Positions 1 through 11,665 of a stretch of DNA of 64,000 nt are shown here, one piece after another. Within the stretch, counting starts at the first letter, position 1. Each line of letters begins with the position of its first letter. The notes below the pieces were generated by a model. The model was not told where the DNA came from, ran no database searches, and was given only the letters and a program-made list of their open reading frames with translations. The stretch comes from Dioscorea cayenensis subsp. rotundata. Its lineage: Eukaryota; Streptophyta; Magnoliopsida; Dioscoreales; Dioscoreaceae. The position numbers and the translations under genes were made by a program. The stretch spans positions 744,001 through 808,000 of the forward strand of contig NC_052489.1 of assembly GCF_009730915.1 (NCBI RefSeq). Direction: 5' to 3'.

Positions 1-86
1 TGTGGGTCTGGTTCGTGTCATATTTGATTCGTTCAATATATAGCATATACTCATATATATATATATATATATATAGATATCGCATG

Positions 87-338
87 TCAGTGACGGCCGG
101 GAGGATTAGGACAAACACCACCGGACTGATTGCTAGGATTATTAGTGCATGGTGACTGGCTTGAAGGTGTGGCGGCTCCTTTCAATACTTCCAAAAGGGT
201 TGTCATATTGTTCAGCTCCACAATATAATTATATGAATATTGTCCTCCAAACCCAAAGGGCCTTGCTCTTGAAAATGAATGAGTGGTGGAAAATATCAAG
301 AAAAATATTAGAATTTGAGTTATGCTAACACTTGCCAT
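87..338 (-). CDS. Small secreted peptide precursor, CTNIP/SCREW-like, copy 1
   Basis: An 83-residue precursor in one exon. Residues 1 to about 23 form a hydrophobic signal peptide (MASVSITQILIFFLIF...), followed by an RARPFGFGG segment. The C-terminal part carries LLEVLKG, then a proline/serine stretch and two cysteines 11 residues apart (SPCTN...GVCPNPPGRH). This layout recalls, from memory, the CTNIP (SCREW) phytocytokines: short apoplastic peptides with a CTN(I)P motif and a second cysteine, sensed by the receptor kinase HSL3/NUT in immunity and water-loss control. The reading frame is intact and nearly identical to the copy at 5089-5346 in its first 50 residues. A TATAAA-like box lies about 75 bp upstream. 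The family assignment is an inference; another cysteine-pair peptide family is possible. Confidence 0.75.
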   Translation of the reverse strand: MASVSITQILIFFLIFSTTHSFSRARPFGFGGQYSYNYIVELNNMTTLLEVLKGAATPSSQSPCTNNPSNQSGGVCPNPPGRH

Positions 339-408
339 ATTTTTTTTATTTGGAGATAAAAATATATAGAGAAGAGATGATGAAGAAGAAGCAAGGGTGA
401 TTGATGTG

Positions 409-416
409 TTTATATA
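409..416 (-). promoter_or_regulatory. TATA box of peptide gene 1
   Basis: On the minus strand this reads TATATAAA, 71 bp upstream of the ATG. The same box, preceded by the same GTGTTTATATA context on the plus strand, occurs before the other two peptide genes (5433-5440 and 7574-7581), which supports the choice of start codons. Confidence 0.6.
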
Positions 417-1960
417 GGCAAATTAATTATTAAACACGTTGTAACTTAGTTAAGTCTTAATCAAAGTCTATGTTTTTGAAATCAAAGTTTTTTTTTTAAG
501 TGTTTTAAAATAAAGTGAAAAAGAAATTGATTTTGATGGTTCTTCTCGCCTCACTGAAAATCAACGCATTCATTTTATTTTAATCTAATTAGTTACCAAA
601 GGGTGTAAGATAATATTGGGGAATTAGGTAGCCTAGTCAATGATATTGAATCTAAGGGTCCCGCTCAGTAACTTTTAAATGTCAACTAGATATGGGCATT
701 TTTTTAGTAAAAGACCTTGACTTTTGAAAGTACGTTCATATTTAAATATGTGTTGTTTATTTCTATTTTTGGATGTTTTATATGGCCATTTTTAAGCTTA
801 AGTGTGTGTGTGTGTAAATTTTTAAAAAGTGTTAAATTATTTATTTTTGTACAAAGAGAAATGAAAATTAGATATATGAGTAAAAATGTAAAACTTCATT
901 CAGATGCATAGTAAAAGTATTTTGGGTTCACAAGTAGTATATATTGAGATATATATATATATATATATATATATGCTGTTATTGTTCAATTTATGTATAA
1001 TTATTCAACGGATATAAAAATTGGGTTGTAAACCTATTTTTATAGTCGGGACTTTAGTATTATTGTGTTTAATATGTTTTGAATACTAGATAATAAAAAT
1101 CAATCAATAAGATACTTCTTAATACCACTTAATAACAGTAGATCAAAGATTGTTTGGGTCAGCCAAAATTTTAAGTGAATTTGATAAGTTAAAACATCTA
1201 ATTAATAGCCTCCACCAACCCCACATGTCTTCAAGTGCAAAGCACATTTAGGTCAATTGTCCCTTTTTTTCTTTTAAAAACAATGTAGACGGATCACCTG
1301 AGCCATTGTGAAAGTCACCATTTTGTTTTTTTTTAATTGTGAAAGTCACCATTTCAGTCAATAGTTATTAATGAAGACTTGAATTTATATATATATATAT
1401 ATATATTTTAATGTTTCATATTGTTAATTTATTAGGGCAGAAAATAAAATTTTAATTAAAGGAACTATATCACCTCCCGAACAATAAGATAGAATTCATG
1501 TCATAGCTTATTCACATTAAAAAAAATGCTCAAGTGGCACAATATATTATTAAGAAAATTCTAAATTAAAATGTTCTGCTATGTCAATCCATCAAGATTT
1601 TGTTTATTCTAAATTTTTTTAACACAAAAGTGCACCAGTCATAAAAAAATGAATAAATATTAAAAGTGTACAAATTACAGTAGTTTAATGATCCATTAAA
1701 AATTTATTATGGGGAACATACTAATATTCGGGTTATTAAAAAGTTTGTTAAGTGCACTAGTGATGATACATTAGGGATGAAATTCCAACAATAAAAAATC
1801 CCCTGTTAATGATGTCTTCCCCAAGAGACCCACTATGGGATTCAATATATAGTAAATAAGTAATATTATACAAAGCAAAAGTTTTGAACAGTCATCCATA
1901 ACAAAAGATTCATAACTTTTATTTGGTGGGGGAATTTTATCATATATATTTTTAATTTTC

Positions 1961-4900
1961 AATTTTAGTGGAATAAATGATAAAATATCAAAAAAAAATT
2001 ATATACATTTTAAATTTTAGGGAAGACAGCTGCTCCACCAACAATCATATAGATTCATCTTCGGTCATTCTCTCTGTGTATGTATGTATAAACAAAGATA
2101 TTTTGTATTTATATCCTTGCAGACTAAGTAATAATAATAATAATATGTTTGGATTCTAAAATCTAGAAGATACTTTCTATAATTTACCATTTAAATTTCA
2201 CTGACTTGCAGTATTTCTGTTTAGTATTTTTATAAACTAAGATAAAATATATTAATAAGAAATTAGAAGAATATTACAATTATCCTTTTATATTATATAA
2301 TTCACAGAGGTAAATAAGTGGATGAATTTATTACACTTTAATCCCTCCAAATATTGTGGGCTTCTATACATCTCTCATCTCCATCAAAACAAACATCCCT
2401 AATATTTTGTTTTTTTGTTTTTTTTTTATAGAGTAGAACTAATGGATGAGGAAAGGTGTTTAATTAGGGTGCGTATCACAAGTTGTTTTTGCAAGTGATT
2501 TAAGCCTTTGAATTTTGATTGAAACATTCTTTGTGTTTGGATTCATTAATGAAAAATAGATGTCTACATAGTATATATTTATATTGTTGTATGCAAATAT
2601 ATAACACAGCAAGCTATATATATATATATATATATATGGTTTCCTTTTATTTTTAAATCCAAGAATAATGTTGTTGACACCACAATCATTTTTCTTACCG
2701 CATGAGGCTAAAATATATTTATACATTAAATTAGTAAATTATAATATAATAATGAAAATAATATTATTAATATCTATACATATATATTGACAAAGATTAC
2801 TAGCACAATTAAAAGGACATGCATATACGAAAATGCACTGATTATGATGACTTAACAACCCTTACTTAAAGATTTATTATGTGGATTCGACTACCACATA
2901 TGGTAATTAGGGTCTATTATGTGGATTCAATATAATATATAAAGGGTTAAAACTTCATAATGGTAAATCTCCAACAAATACAATTTTTGAGGGTTAAGAA
3001 TATCACTCCTCTTAAAAAGACCCAGTCTTAAGACCTAATATATATTGAATAAACGGTATTACTCTATATACTAGACCTAATAAACAACGAGTGAACAGTA
3101 TTCTGGGGTATTAATTTGAGAACACAGGTTTTAATTTTGCGTATGGTTGTTAAAGTGAAAATCTACTGGGCTACCAAGTGGTTCTCTATTATTGATAATT
3201 TTAATCGAGGTCATGCTCATGTTATTTTAGAAAGTCCAAAATATCAAAGGAAAAATAAAAAGGAAGCTTGCCTCGCAATGGAGGAACTTGAATTAGTCCA
3301 ACTGGCCTAACTTTACAACTGTGCACAAAACAACTCGTTTTGTTTTTGTTGACTTTTTGACTGATTTTTAAGTCTGTCTTGGACTCATTCTTGGAACCAA
3401 TTGCTTACCCAACTTGCATACTTATGTATTTAATTGATAATCATGCGTCATATCTATAAGAACAATAAATTAAACTGTAAATGCTTACAATGAGTACCAA
3501 TTATACATATGCTCTAAGATATATCTCATATTTGCATATATATATATATATACCCCTACCGAGACATATGCTCATACTATGTATGTATATATGAACTTAC
3601 GTACATATATATGTGCATGCATATGCATGCATGTATATATATATATATATATATCTTAATTTGTATGCATATATGTAGCTTAGTTTGAAAATAATTAAAT
3701 TATAAATAATGAGGCAAGCTCTTGATTTACATATATATATATATCTATATATATATATGTTACATGTCTATGTGCATGGATGTGTACATTATCCATGCAT
3801 GGTGCATGCACACATACATATGATATGTTTCTTATGCATATATATTGTGTTAAGGTTTGAACTTAATTTGAAGGGTAGTGATATATTTGTTATTGAAAAC
3901 GATAGAAATATTATTATTAGAATTAATTAAACATGTCTATTTCCAATATTCTTGTAAGCTTGCATGCTTGGAATTTAATGACATTCAAAGCAGTGTTTTT
4001 CTCACTATCAAATGTCCAAATCTGGAAGTTAGTGGGAGTGATTCAATATTCTCAAACACTAAATGTTATTATTATTATTATTAGGTATCACAAGGAAATA
4101 TATATCTATATAATTCAATATTTCTCCTTAATTTCCGTGAGAAAATATTGCATATCACTTTTATCAATATATATATATATATATATTGCATATATATAAC
4201 ATGCATGAACAATTTGGATCCAACCATGGATCTTGAATTTTGACTTTCTTTTATTGACATGAAAAAGAATGGCATGTGTGTTTGGTATTTCTCTGCTTTA
4301 GACTATTGGCTTGAACTAATACATACCACATTATTTATTTTTATATTTAATTTTTATCATGTGTTTTCCGACTCTATGAACAATTGCGATAATCACAATA
4401 AGAATAAAAATTTCTTAAAAATAAAACAAAATAAATTAAATTCAATGATGTATAATGTATTCAAACCAAAATTTAGATATATAACACTTAGATATTAAAT
4501 CAGTGGATGTAATTTTATACATACACATAAAAAGTATCATTGTACCTCCAAAGATTTTATTTTGTTAAATAATTTTCACTTTTCATTTTTAAAATTTAAA
4601 TCCAAAATTAAATAAAATAATAAATTCATGTCTTTTTCCGGCCATTCGATAAGTTCTCACCAACATATGCTTGAGATTACACCATCATTTTTAAGAGTGC
4701 AAGAAATTTTTTGTACTCTAAAATAATTCCAACTTCACAACGTTTAAACTTTAAACACGAAAAAATAAACTAATTAAAAAAATTAAAAAGTATAAAAAAC
4801 TATAAGATAAATTTAATTTCTTATATATAACCTTAATTTCATTCATACAAATATCTCTTATGACATTCTAAGATAATTAATCATACTCAAATGAAACTAA

Positions 4901-5082
4901 TAAATGTAACACAACATATAATTGATCATACCAACTATATAATAAATAAAAACAATAAAAAATAATTTATAAAATAATATATATAATACGTCATCTGCGG
5001 ATGTTCTACGACAGACGTTCGTACAACGTTAGCAAAAACAAAAAAATAAGAGAAAAAACAGGTGAGATTAGAAAGGCCCGGA
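1961..5082. other. AT-rich spacer between the duplicated peptide genes
   Basis: I see no gene here. The stretch is AT-rich, with (AT)n runs near 2615-2637, 3537-3552, 3636-3654 and 4165-4188 and an ATT run near 4068-4082. Short open frames have no recognisable protein signature. A piece near 2095-2130 resembles 7798-7838 beyond the third peptide gene, so part of the spacer may be old duplicated upstream DNA. Confidence 0.6.
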
Positions 5083-5088
5083 GGCAAG

Positions 5089-5346
5089 TCAGTGACGGCC
5101 GGGAGGATTAGGGCAAACAGCACCGGGCGGATGATTGTTAGGATCATTAGTGCATGGTGACTGTCCTGAAGGTGGGACAACTCCTTTCAATACTTCCAAA
5201 AGGGTTGTCATATTTTTGAGTTCCACTTCATGATTATATGAATATTGTGCTCCTCCAAACCCAAAGGGCCTAGCTCTTGAAAATGAATGAGTGGTGGAAA
5301 ATACCAAGAAAAATATTAGAATTTGAGTTATGCTAACACTTGCCAT
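5089..5346 (-). CDS. Small secreted peptide precursor, CTNIP/SCREW-like, copy 2
   Basis: An 85-residue precursor. I chose the ATG at 5346, not the upstream in-frame ATG at 5418, because it aligns with the start of copy 1 and begins the signal peptide; the extra 24 residues are leader sequence. The signal peptide differs from copy 1 at one residue. The C-terminal end (from LKG) differs much more: VVPPSGQSPCTNDPNNHPPG against AATPSSQSPCTNNPSNQSGG. Both cysteines and the terminal CPNPPGRH are kept. A PPSG.SPCTN stretch gives the closest match to the remembered CTNIP consensus among the copies. Likely a secreted stress-response signal. Confidence 0.78.
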   Translation of the reverse strand: MASVSITQILIFFLVFSTTHSFSRARPFGFGGAQYSYNHEVELKNMTTLLEVLKGVVPPSGQSPCTNDPNNHPPGAVCPNPPGRH

Positions 5347-5432
5347 TTTTCTTTTCTTTTCTTTTTTTGTGTGGAAATAAAAAATATATATAGAGAAGAG
5401 ATGATGAAGAAGAAGCAAGGATGTTTGAGGTG

Positions 5433-5440
5433 TTTATATA
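5433..5440 (-). promoter_or_regulatory. TATA box of peptide gene 2
   Basis: TATATAAA on the minus strand, 87 bp upstream of the ATG and within the conserved GTGTTTATATAGG context shared with copy 1. Confidence 0.6.
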
Positions 5441-6930
5441 GGAAAATTAATTACTAAAGACGTACGTTGTAACTTAGTAAAGTCTTAATCAAAGTCTATG
5501 TTTTTGAAATCAAAGTTTTAAAGTCTTTTAAAATGATGGTTCTTCTCGCCTTATGAAAATCAACGCATTCATTTTATTTTAATTTAATTACTATAAGGGT
5601 ACTGTAAGATCATAATATATATATATATATTGGGGAATTAGCCAAGTCAAATATGTATATATATATATATTGAATCAAGGGTCACGCTCAGGTATATATA
5701 TACTTTCAAATGTCAACTAGATACGGATAACTTTTAGTGAAGACCTTGAAATTTGAAAATCTGTTCATATTTATGTATATGCTATTAATTTATTTATTTG
5801 GGTGTTTGATATGTGCATTTTTAAGTTTACATGTTTTTTCTCTTTTTTTCTTTTTTTGAGTTTATATTGTAAATTATTTATTTGCGTACAAAAAAATGAA
5901 AACTTAAATGTATAAGTAAAAAAATAAAATTTTATATATATATGCAAGTTATATGTTAGGATTTGTATACTATTGAGAATTGATTGTATGACTCATGTAC
6001 GTTCATCCAATAAAATTAGGTTATAAAATTACTTTCACAATTTAATTTAATCTTTTTAATACTATTAGGTCTGATATATTTTAAGCATTAAGTAATAAAA
6101 AAATTATAAAATACTTTTCAAATACCACTAGACCAAAGGAGTCACAGAGAAATTTTATGAGAATTTGATGACTTAAAACATGTAATTAAGAGCCTCCACC
6201 AACTTCATGTATTCAATTTTCAAAGCACATTTAGGTCAATATCATATCTTTATGTGCAATGCACATTGTGGTCAATAACTCTTTTTATTTTTTATTATTA
6301 ATAGTTGTTTTTAAACAGTGTAGACGAATCACCTCGGCCATTGCGAAAGTGACTATTTAAGTCAATAGTTAATGAAAACTTGAGTTTTCATATTTTTTTA
6401 ATATTTCATATTGTTAATTATTAGGCCGGAAAATAAAATTGTAATGAAAAAAAAAAACAACTATATCATCACCCAACAATAAGATAAAATTCATGGCATA
6501 GATTGTGCATTTTTTTTTTAAAAAAGTTTGCACAAGTGGGACAATACTTTGTTTATTCTAATTTTTTTTAACAAAAACACGACATATCACACTGTTAAAA
6601 GAAATAGAAATGTATCAATTACAATATTTAATGACCACTTAGAAATTTATCATATGAGATAAATTAACACGTGAAACAATAATGACCTGTTACATAGCAC
6701 CAGTAATAATATATCAAAAACTATTACCACACAATAGTAAATCCTTTTATCAACGATTCATTAACAAGAGATTCACTGTAGAAGCCAATCCACGGTAAAC
6801 AATATCTATAAATAGTATTGTCCAAACAAAGTTTTCAACAATCACCATCTTATTTGTTTTGTGTTGAATTACCATTGTATTACCAAAAGCTTCTCTTCAA
6901 TTTTTTTTTTTTTTATCTTAACAATCATAT

Positions 6931-7291
6931 TCATTAAAAAAAAAATTAATGAGAAAGATATGCAAACACACAAACAAAATTAAGCGAAAAAGAGAAGAAT
7001 CATGAATCAATTATGCCATATATAGAGCTTCACATCATCAAGAATGCAAAAACAATATATATATATATATATCTTAAAAAGAATTGTATATTATAACAAA
7101 AGAAAAATCTCACAACAAATTGGAATCTCTTTATTCCAATGACACCATAACTTGAGGCAGAGATTATACAAATGAATCAATCAATCCAATAAACAAAGAT
7201 AAAACCACTAATCAATAAATAAATAAACAAACACAATAATAACCTTTTTTTTTCCATAAAATAATGAGGAGTTGTGTGGCTACTAAAGAGC
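6931..7291. other. Spacer and 3' region of peptide gene 3
   Basis: AT-rich DNA with an (AT)n run near 7058-7073. The part nearest 7292 is probably the 3' untranslated region of the minus-strand peptide gene. No other feature is visible. Confidence 0.5.
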
Positions 7292-7507
7292 TCAAGGAAC
7301 AGGACAATTAACACCAGAGGAGTGATTAGGATCTTGATCACATGATGATGGATCAGAAGGTGTAACTGGTCCTTTTAATACATGCAAAAGCTGAATGATT
7401 TTCTCTGGAACTGCTGGTGCTTCTTGTTGTTTTAGAGGTCTAGCTTCAGAAATAGAATGAGAAGTGAAAATCAAGAAAACAAAGAACATAAGATGGAAAG
7501 AAGCCAT
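7292..7507 (-). CDS. Small secreted peptide precursor, CTNIP/SCREW-like, divergent copy 3
   Basis: A 71-residue precursor in one exon. It has a signal peptide (MASFHLMFFVFLIF...), then SEARPL, a short spacer, LLHVLKG, TPSDPSSC and a second cysteine 12 positions on, ending GVNCPVP. The order of parts (ARP, L..LKG, TPS..S.C, DPN, G..CP.P) matches copies 1 and 2, but the sequence is much more diverged and the PGRH tail is missing. It lies about 2 kb upstream of copy 2 on the same strand and shares the TATA context at 7574-7581. It probably arose from an older duplication. Confidence 0.72.
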   Translation of the reverse strand: MASFHLMFFVFLIFTSHSISEARPLKQQEAPAVPEKIIQLLHVLKGPVTPSDPSSCDQDPNHSSGVNCPVP

Positions 7508-7573
7508 GTGTTTGATGTGTTTTTTTTTGAGTTAATTGGAAGAGATACAAAGAGATGCAAAAAGGACTTAGTG

Positions 7574-7581
7574 TTTATATA
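7574..7581 (-). promoter_or_regulatory. TATA box of peptide gene 3
   Basis: TATATAAA on the minus strand, 67 bp before the ATG, in the same GTGTTTATATA setting as the other two peptide genes. Confidence 0.55.
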
Positions 7582-7965
7582 ATGTTTGTTTTTGCATGGG
7601 AAATATTTGAATGGAATTTGGTAAGGTTTTAGTTTTAGTTTTTCTAAGTCATAATGGTTGAAGTCAAAGTAACTAAGTCTTAACGATGTGAGGAAAACAA
7701 CTCATAAGCCTTCATTTTCATTGATCAGATCAACCTATGTCCATTTTTTTTTTTTAAATTTAATTTAATTTGTTTTTTGAAATGGATTTTTCCAATAAAC
7801 AATGACATTTTGTATTTATATCCCTGCAAACTAGGATTTTTACAAATTTGTACTTGTACTAGACTGATAGTGATAGAATCTTGCTTTAAAAGAAGGTTGA
7901 AAGTTCTGTAATAAATTATGTGTTTTGTTAAGGATACATATGAAAAACCAGACACGGAATATATG

Positions 7966-7996
<31 letters not shown>

Positions 7997-8856
7997 TAAA
8001 AGAGAAAAAAAAGAAAAAGAAAAGTCTGATCAACACGGTTGTTTAGGTGAAAAGGATGAGTGCATAATAAGACCATTTCAGTCAAAACATGGAAGCAATA
8101 AGTATAAGTCAATGGAATGGGGATTTTTTTTGATCATATTTATCAATTGAAAATTCAAAAATAGCTCCGAGTAAAGACTTGTGTGTATTTTTCCTGGGAA
8201 AAAGAAACGGTATTGAGGTTTTAAAAGCAAATAATGAGATGATATATTGAATTAGATTTATAAACACATAAATAATCTAAGATTATGATTGTTTAGAGTA
8301 GTATTACACCGGGATGCACATGATACATGAATTGTTTGAATAATTTTCAATGAATTCATCTTTATAAAAAAAATAAAAAAAACTCTTTTGACAAATAATC
8401 AAATGAAAATTTGTATGAGTTTGAACTTATTCGAGCTTTTAAATAATAATCAAAAGGAAATCAAGTTTGGATTCCAAGCCCAAGCTCATTAAGTGAATGA
8501 TTTGAGCCTCAAATAGATATTGTTTTAGATCAAACTTGATAATGTACGTTATTGTAAATAAAAATTTTATTTTTTTTTTAATTATATCATAGGCAGATAA
8601 ATACAGCATACTTTGATCATAGTAAAATTTTGTTTGTATTTATATAGAACTATCAAATCATAATGATTTTCTTTTCTTAAAGAAAAATGCTTAATAAATC
8701 ATTAATCAAGGTTTAATCATCATTTTTTTTTTAATACGAGGCTTAAAAAAGATATAATTGTGTTATCATGCATCTCAACCGATACTTGTTCACTAGGCTC
8801 AATCAAAGCAATCTGCAACAAGCACTATCACAAATCCCTGTAAAAACCCCTTTAAG
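7582..8856. other. Upstream region of peptide gene 3 and AT-rich spacer
   Basis: The first 150 bp contains AAGTCAAAGT and AAGTCTTAA elements resembling the promoters of copies 1 and 2. An (AT)n tract lies near 7963-7988. No gene is recognised. Confidence 0.5.
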
Positions 8857-9191
8857 TAGATCTGACCACAGTTCAAAACCGCCGGTTCCGGTTTTATAAA
8901 TTTTAGAACCGAACTATAATCTTAAGGTTTCGGTTCCCATTCCGGCTCCAATACAGTTTAATTCCAGTTTGGTTCTAAATAATTTGACTCCGATTAATTA
9001 AAATATATCAAATAATTGTATTATATATATTATATTTAAAAAATAATAAAAATAGAACCAAAACCGGTGGTTCGGTTTTGGTTCAAAGTTTACAACTCAT
9101 CAGAACCTTAACAGGAATCTAAAAATTCCGGTTCAAAGTTTTGGTTTGGAACCGAAACCATTTTTGCAGTTCGAACCGAGAACAGGGTCTA
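8857..9191. mobile_element. hAT-type MITE with 8-bp target duplication
   Basis: The element starts TAGATCTGACC and ends with the complement of TAGACCCTGTTC, giving imperfect terminal inverted repeats. The flanks are CCTTTAAG (8849-8856) and CCTTAAAG (9192-9199), an 8-bp target duplication with one mismatch, the length expected for hAT transposons. The interior is a set of GGTTCCGG/GAACCG motifs in both orientations around an AT-rich centre, so the whole can fold back. At 335 bp and with no coding capacity it is non-autonomous. Confidence 0.8.
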
Positions 9192-11640
9192 CCTTAAAGT
9201 ACATGAAATCGCTATTATCGAACAATTTAATCCTTCACATAGAGATGATAGCCAATAAATTTTCTCACCATGTAATTGTACAATCAAATTTGAATATTTT
9301 CAATTTCAACATCCATTTGGTTTCATGTATTAAAAAAAGTAGAGAAAGTTTCAATACAACTAATAACTTGGACATGGTTTCTCAAAACTGCTGCTAAGGT
9401 AGTTCATGTTGAAAACACACCGGCGATTGCTTATACATCCGTCTCTGTAAAATGGCTAAACACAGTCCTACATTTCGAAAAATAAAAGAACATGATGTGG
9501 AGATGAAAACCTTGCTTGAAAAACTTACCTCCAACAAGTAATATACTGGTACTGGAATTTGATTTTAGACACACAATCAAGATCAAACCTTTTGGCATGA
9601 CTGAATCTAAGCTCCTGCCAAAAAACATATGACTAAGTGTTCTCCTTTTTGTCTGCAACAATCCTGAATGTACAAGGATTTAATTCAGTGTAACACAATT
9701 AATGCAAAAGGGAGAGACATGTAAAATTTATTTCCATATAATAAAGCAAAACAGCATGCAAACCATGTAACATGGACTGATTACATTTCATCTGAAGAAG
9801 CATTAACACTGCCATTTTAGAACAGATTGGATGGTCTATGCCAACATATTTACAGATCATTGGCTTCCTACCAGGGAAAAGGTTTCAATGCAGATATTTA
9901 TTTAATTAATTATTTTTGACAAACCCAACACTGATGTTGGAAGTTACACATGAACAAATATTCCAGCATTGATGAGTTTGGAACTAACTTTTGGCACTAA
10001 CATGCAAACCCAACAAAATGGAAGAAAAGATGTCAACAGACTTAACTTTATACCATTGAACTGTATTCACATCATCATCCTTAGACAAAAACAGGTTATA
10101 TGTGTAAGAAGATGTACTCTATTGTAGTTGATAAGATAAAAGAGTTCAGAAGAAATAGGGCTGCATGTACAAGAGAGTGTATGATAGTAAGTATCAAAAG
10201 AAAAAAAGGGAAAATAAGGTATATAAAGACTTAGTACGGGCCAACATTATATAACAAAGTGAACAAATCTCTATGGAAAAAACTACACAAAATTATTTTG
10301 AGATTTTCCAAAATTGGATGCTCATTTTTATTTAGTACAAACTCTACACATGAAATTTCCTAAATGACATAACCAAGAGTAAATAACCAATCCTAGGATT
10401 TCTCACCCATTTAGAGAATTAATTGGAGTCGCAAAAACTTCCTAACCCCCTTTTATTTACTACAACTAAAGTTTCTTCGGAACGCTCATTCGAGGAGAGT
10501 CATCTTTGAGAAATTTCTAGAGTTATCACATAAGAAAGGTTCAAAACTCTTCAGAAGCTCTCAAGATGGCAAAGGGAGTAAAGGCAGGCTAGGCAGCACA
10601 ACTTTCACACATTGAGTAGAGATCAAAATAAAACTTTGCCTTGTTTGACAAAAACAATCACCAACACCTACAGAAAACATCCAAGTATTGAGCACCCCAT
10701 GAAGAAACACTTTGCGAGATGGAAGCCTCTTATACTAATTTGAAGAACCCAGCCCACTGATACATGTGCTCATCAAATGTGCATCTGAACAAAGAGGATA
10801 AACTAGCATAGGGAAATCCTTAAGTGATGCCATATTGGGTCACCATAGTCCTGGAAAGAAATAAATTCTAACCACTACAGCTGATACATGTGTGGTTTAA
10901 GTCAATATCAAATGTTTTCCAAGAGCACTTTTGCAAATTTGGAGTCACCAAAATGGTTGATATTAAACATCTAAGAATTCAAAAACCTCCAAATCAAGCA
11001 TCAACTAAGATGACATCTCCAGGAAAAGAACAACCACAACTCCAACTGCATCCCACCCACCACCCTAAGAAAAGGTAGCCTTTCACTCTTACCATTTTTC
11101 TCTCAGTCAGCTTCCTTATTGTTTTCATCCACAGCCCTGGAAACCTACTGCTTCTGATCATGGCCATACCTTCACTCTCATCTCTTGAATCAGCATTGCA
11201 AGTGCTACCTAGGAAAGGGAATCTTACAGATTACCAACAGGTAGTTCATATACTCATTTGGCCTTCTCAAACTTTATAACAGACTGATCAAAGTGCAACC
11301 TCTTTATGCCCAGCAATATTCAACAATTGTTAAATTACTCAAAAGATTCAAATCATTCCGTTTCAAACATATTAGTCCCAAGACACCTCATTTCTTTCTA
11401 ACAGTTATACGATCATCACTACAACACTGCAAGAGCCTTGAAGTTCCTTATGCAGTACGAATTAAAGACTTTGGTAAGACTTTAAGTTTAAACTTAGTCC
11501 TACACTCTAAACCTCTCCCACTTCAACACTATATCATGAGCAAAATCATAACTTGGCTAGAAATCGAATTCATAAGAATAGCTGAAAATGCATGACAAAT
11601 AATTACAGTGCACATTGAGAGACCATGAATGAACTAATGA
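9192..11640. other. Long gene-poor stretch
   Basis: No convincing coding gene is seen on either strand. Open frames are short and lack family signatures. The half nearest 11640 may hold the 3' untranslated region of the YlmG gene or a downstream non-coding transcript. Repeats are not obvious. Confidence 0.45.
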
Positions 11641-11665
11641 CAATACCTTTCAAAACTTAGCCTTT

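Larger units (their letters stand above)
83..1960. repeat. Tandem segmental duplication, copy A (peptide gene 1 plus upstream region)
   Basis: This segment aligns by eye, in the same orientation, with 5083-6930. It covers the whole peptide gene at 87-338, its TATA region and about 1.6 kb of upstream DNA. Shared landmarks include the block around 541-590 (matching 5535-5585), the run near 1200-1250 (6190-6240) and the block 1750-1900 (6700-6850). Similarity begins right at the end of the coding region (around 83 and 5083). It fades near the T-rich run at 1945 and 6900. Many indels, mostly in (AT)n tracts, show the duplication is not very recent. Confidence 0.85.
5083..6930. repeat. Tandem segmental duplication, copy B (peptide gene 2 plus upstream region)
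   Basis: Partner of 83-1960, in the same orientation about 5 kb away. The peptide gene, TATA box and about 1.5 kb upstream are shared. This copy has its own small internal duplication, with two variants of a block ending in AGGTCAAT/TGGTCAAT near 6225-6277. It lacks the duplicated GTGAAAGTCACC block present in copy A. Confidence 0.85.

Noticed and set aside
3116-3310. 64-codon open frame with a tail that might look like an integrase or RNase H fragment
   Set aside because: No motif of any pol domain could be lined up, and the sequence context is an AT-rich spacer with no other element parts.
3600-3830. TATATGCATGCATG-rich tract as a possible CRISPR-like or regulatory array
   Set aside because: It is a decayed alternating-purine-pyrimidine microsatellite with no regular spacer structure.
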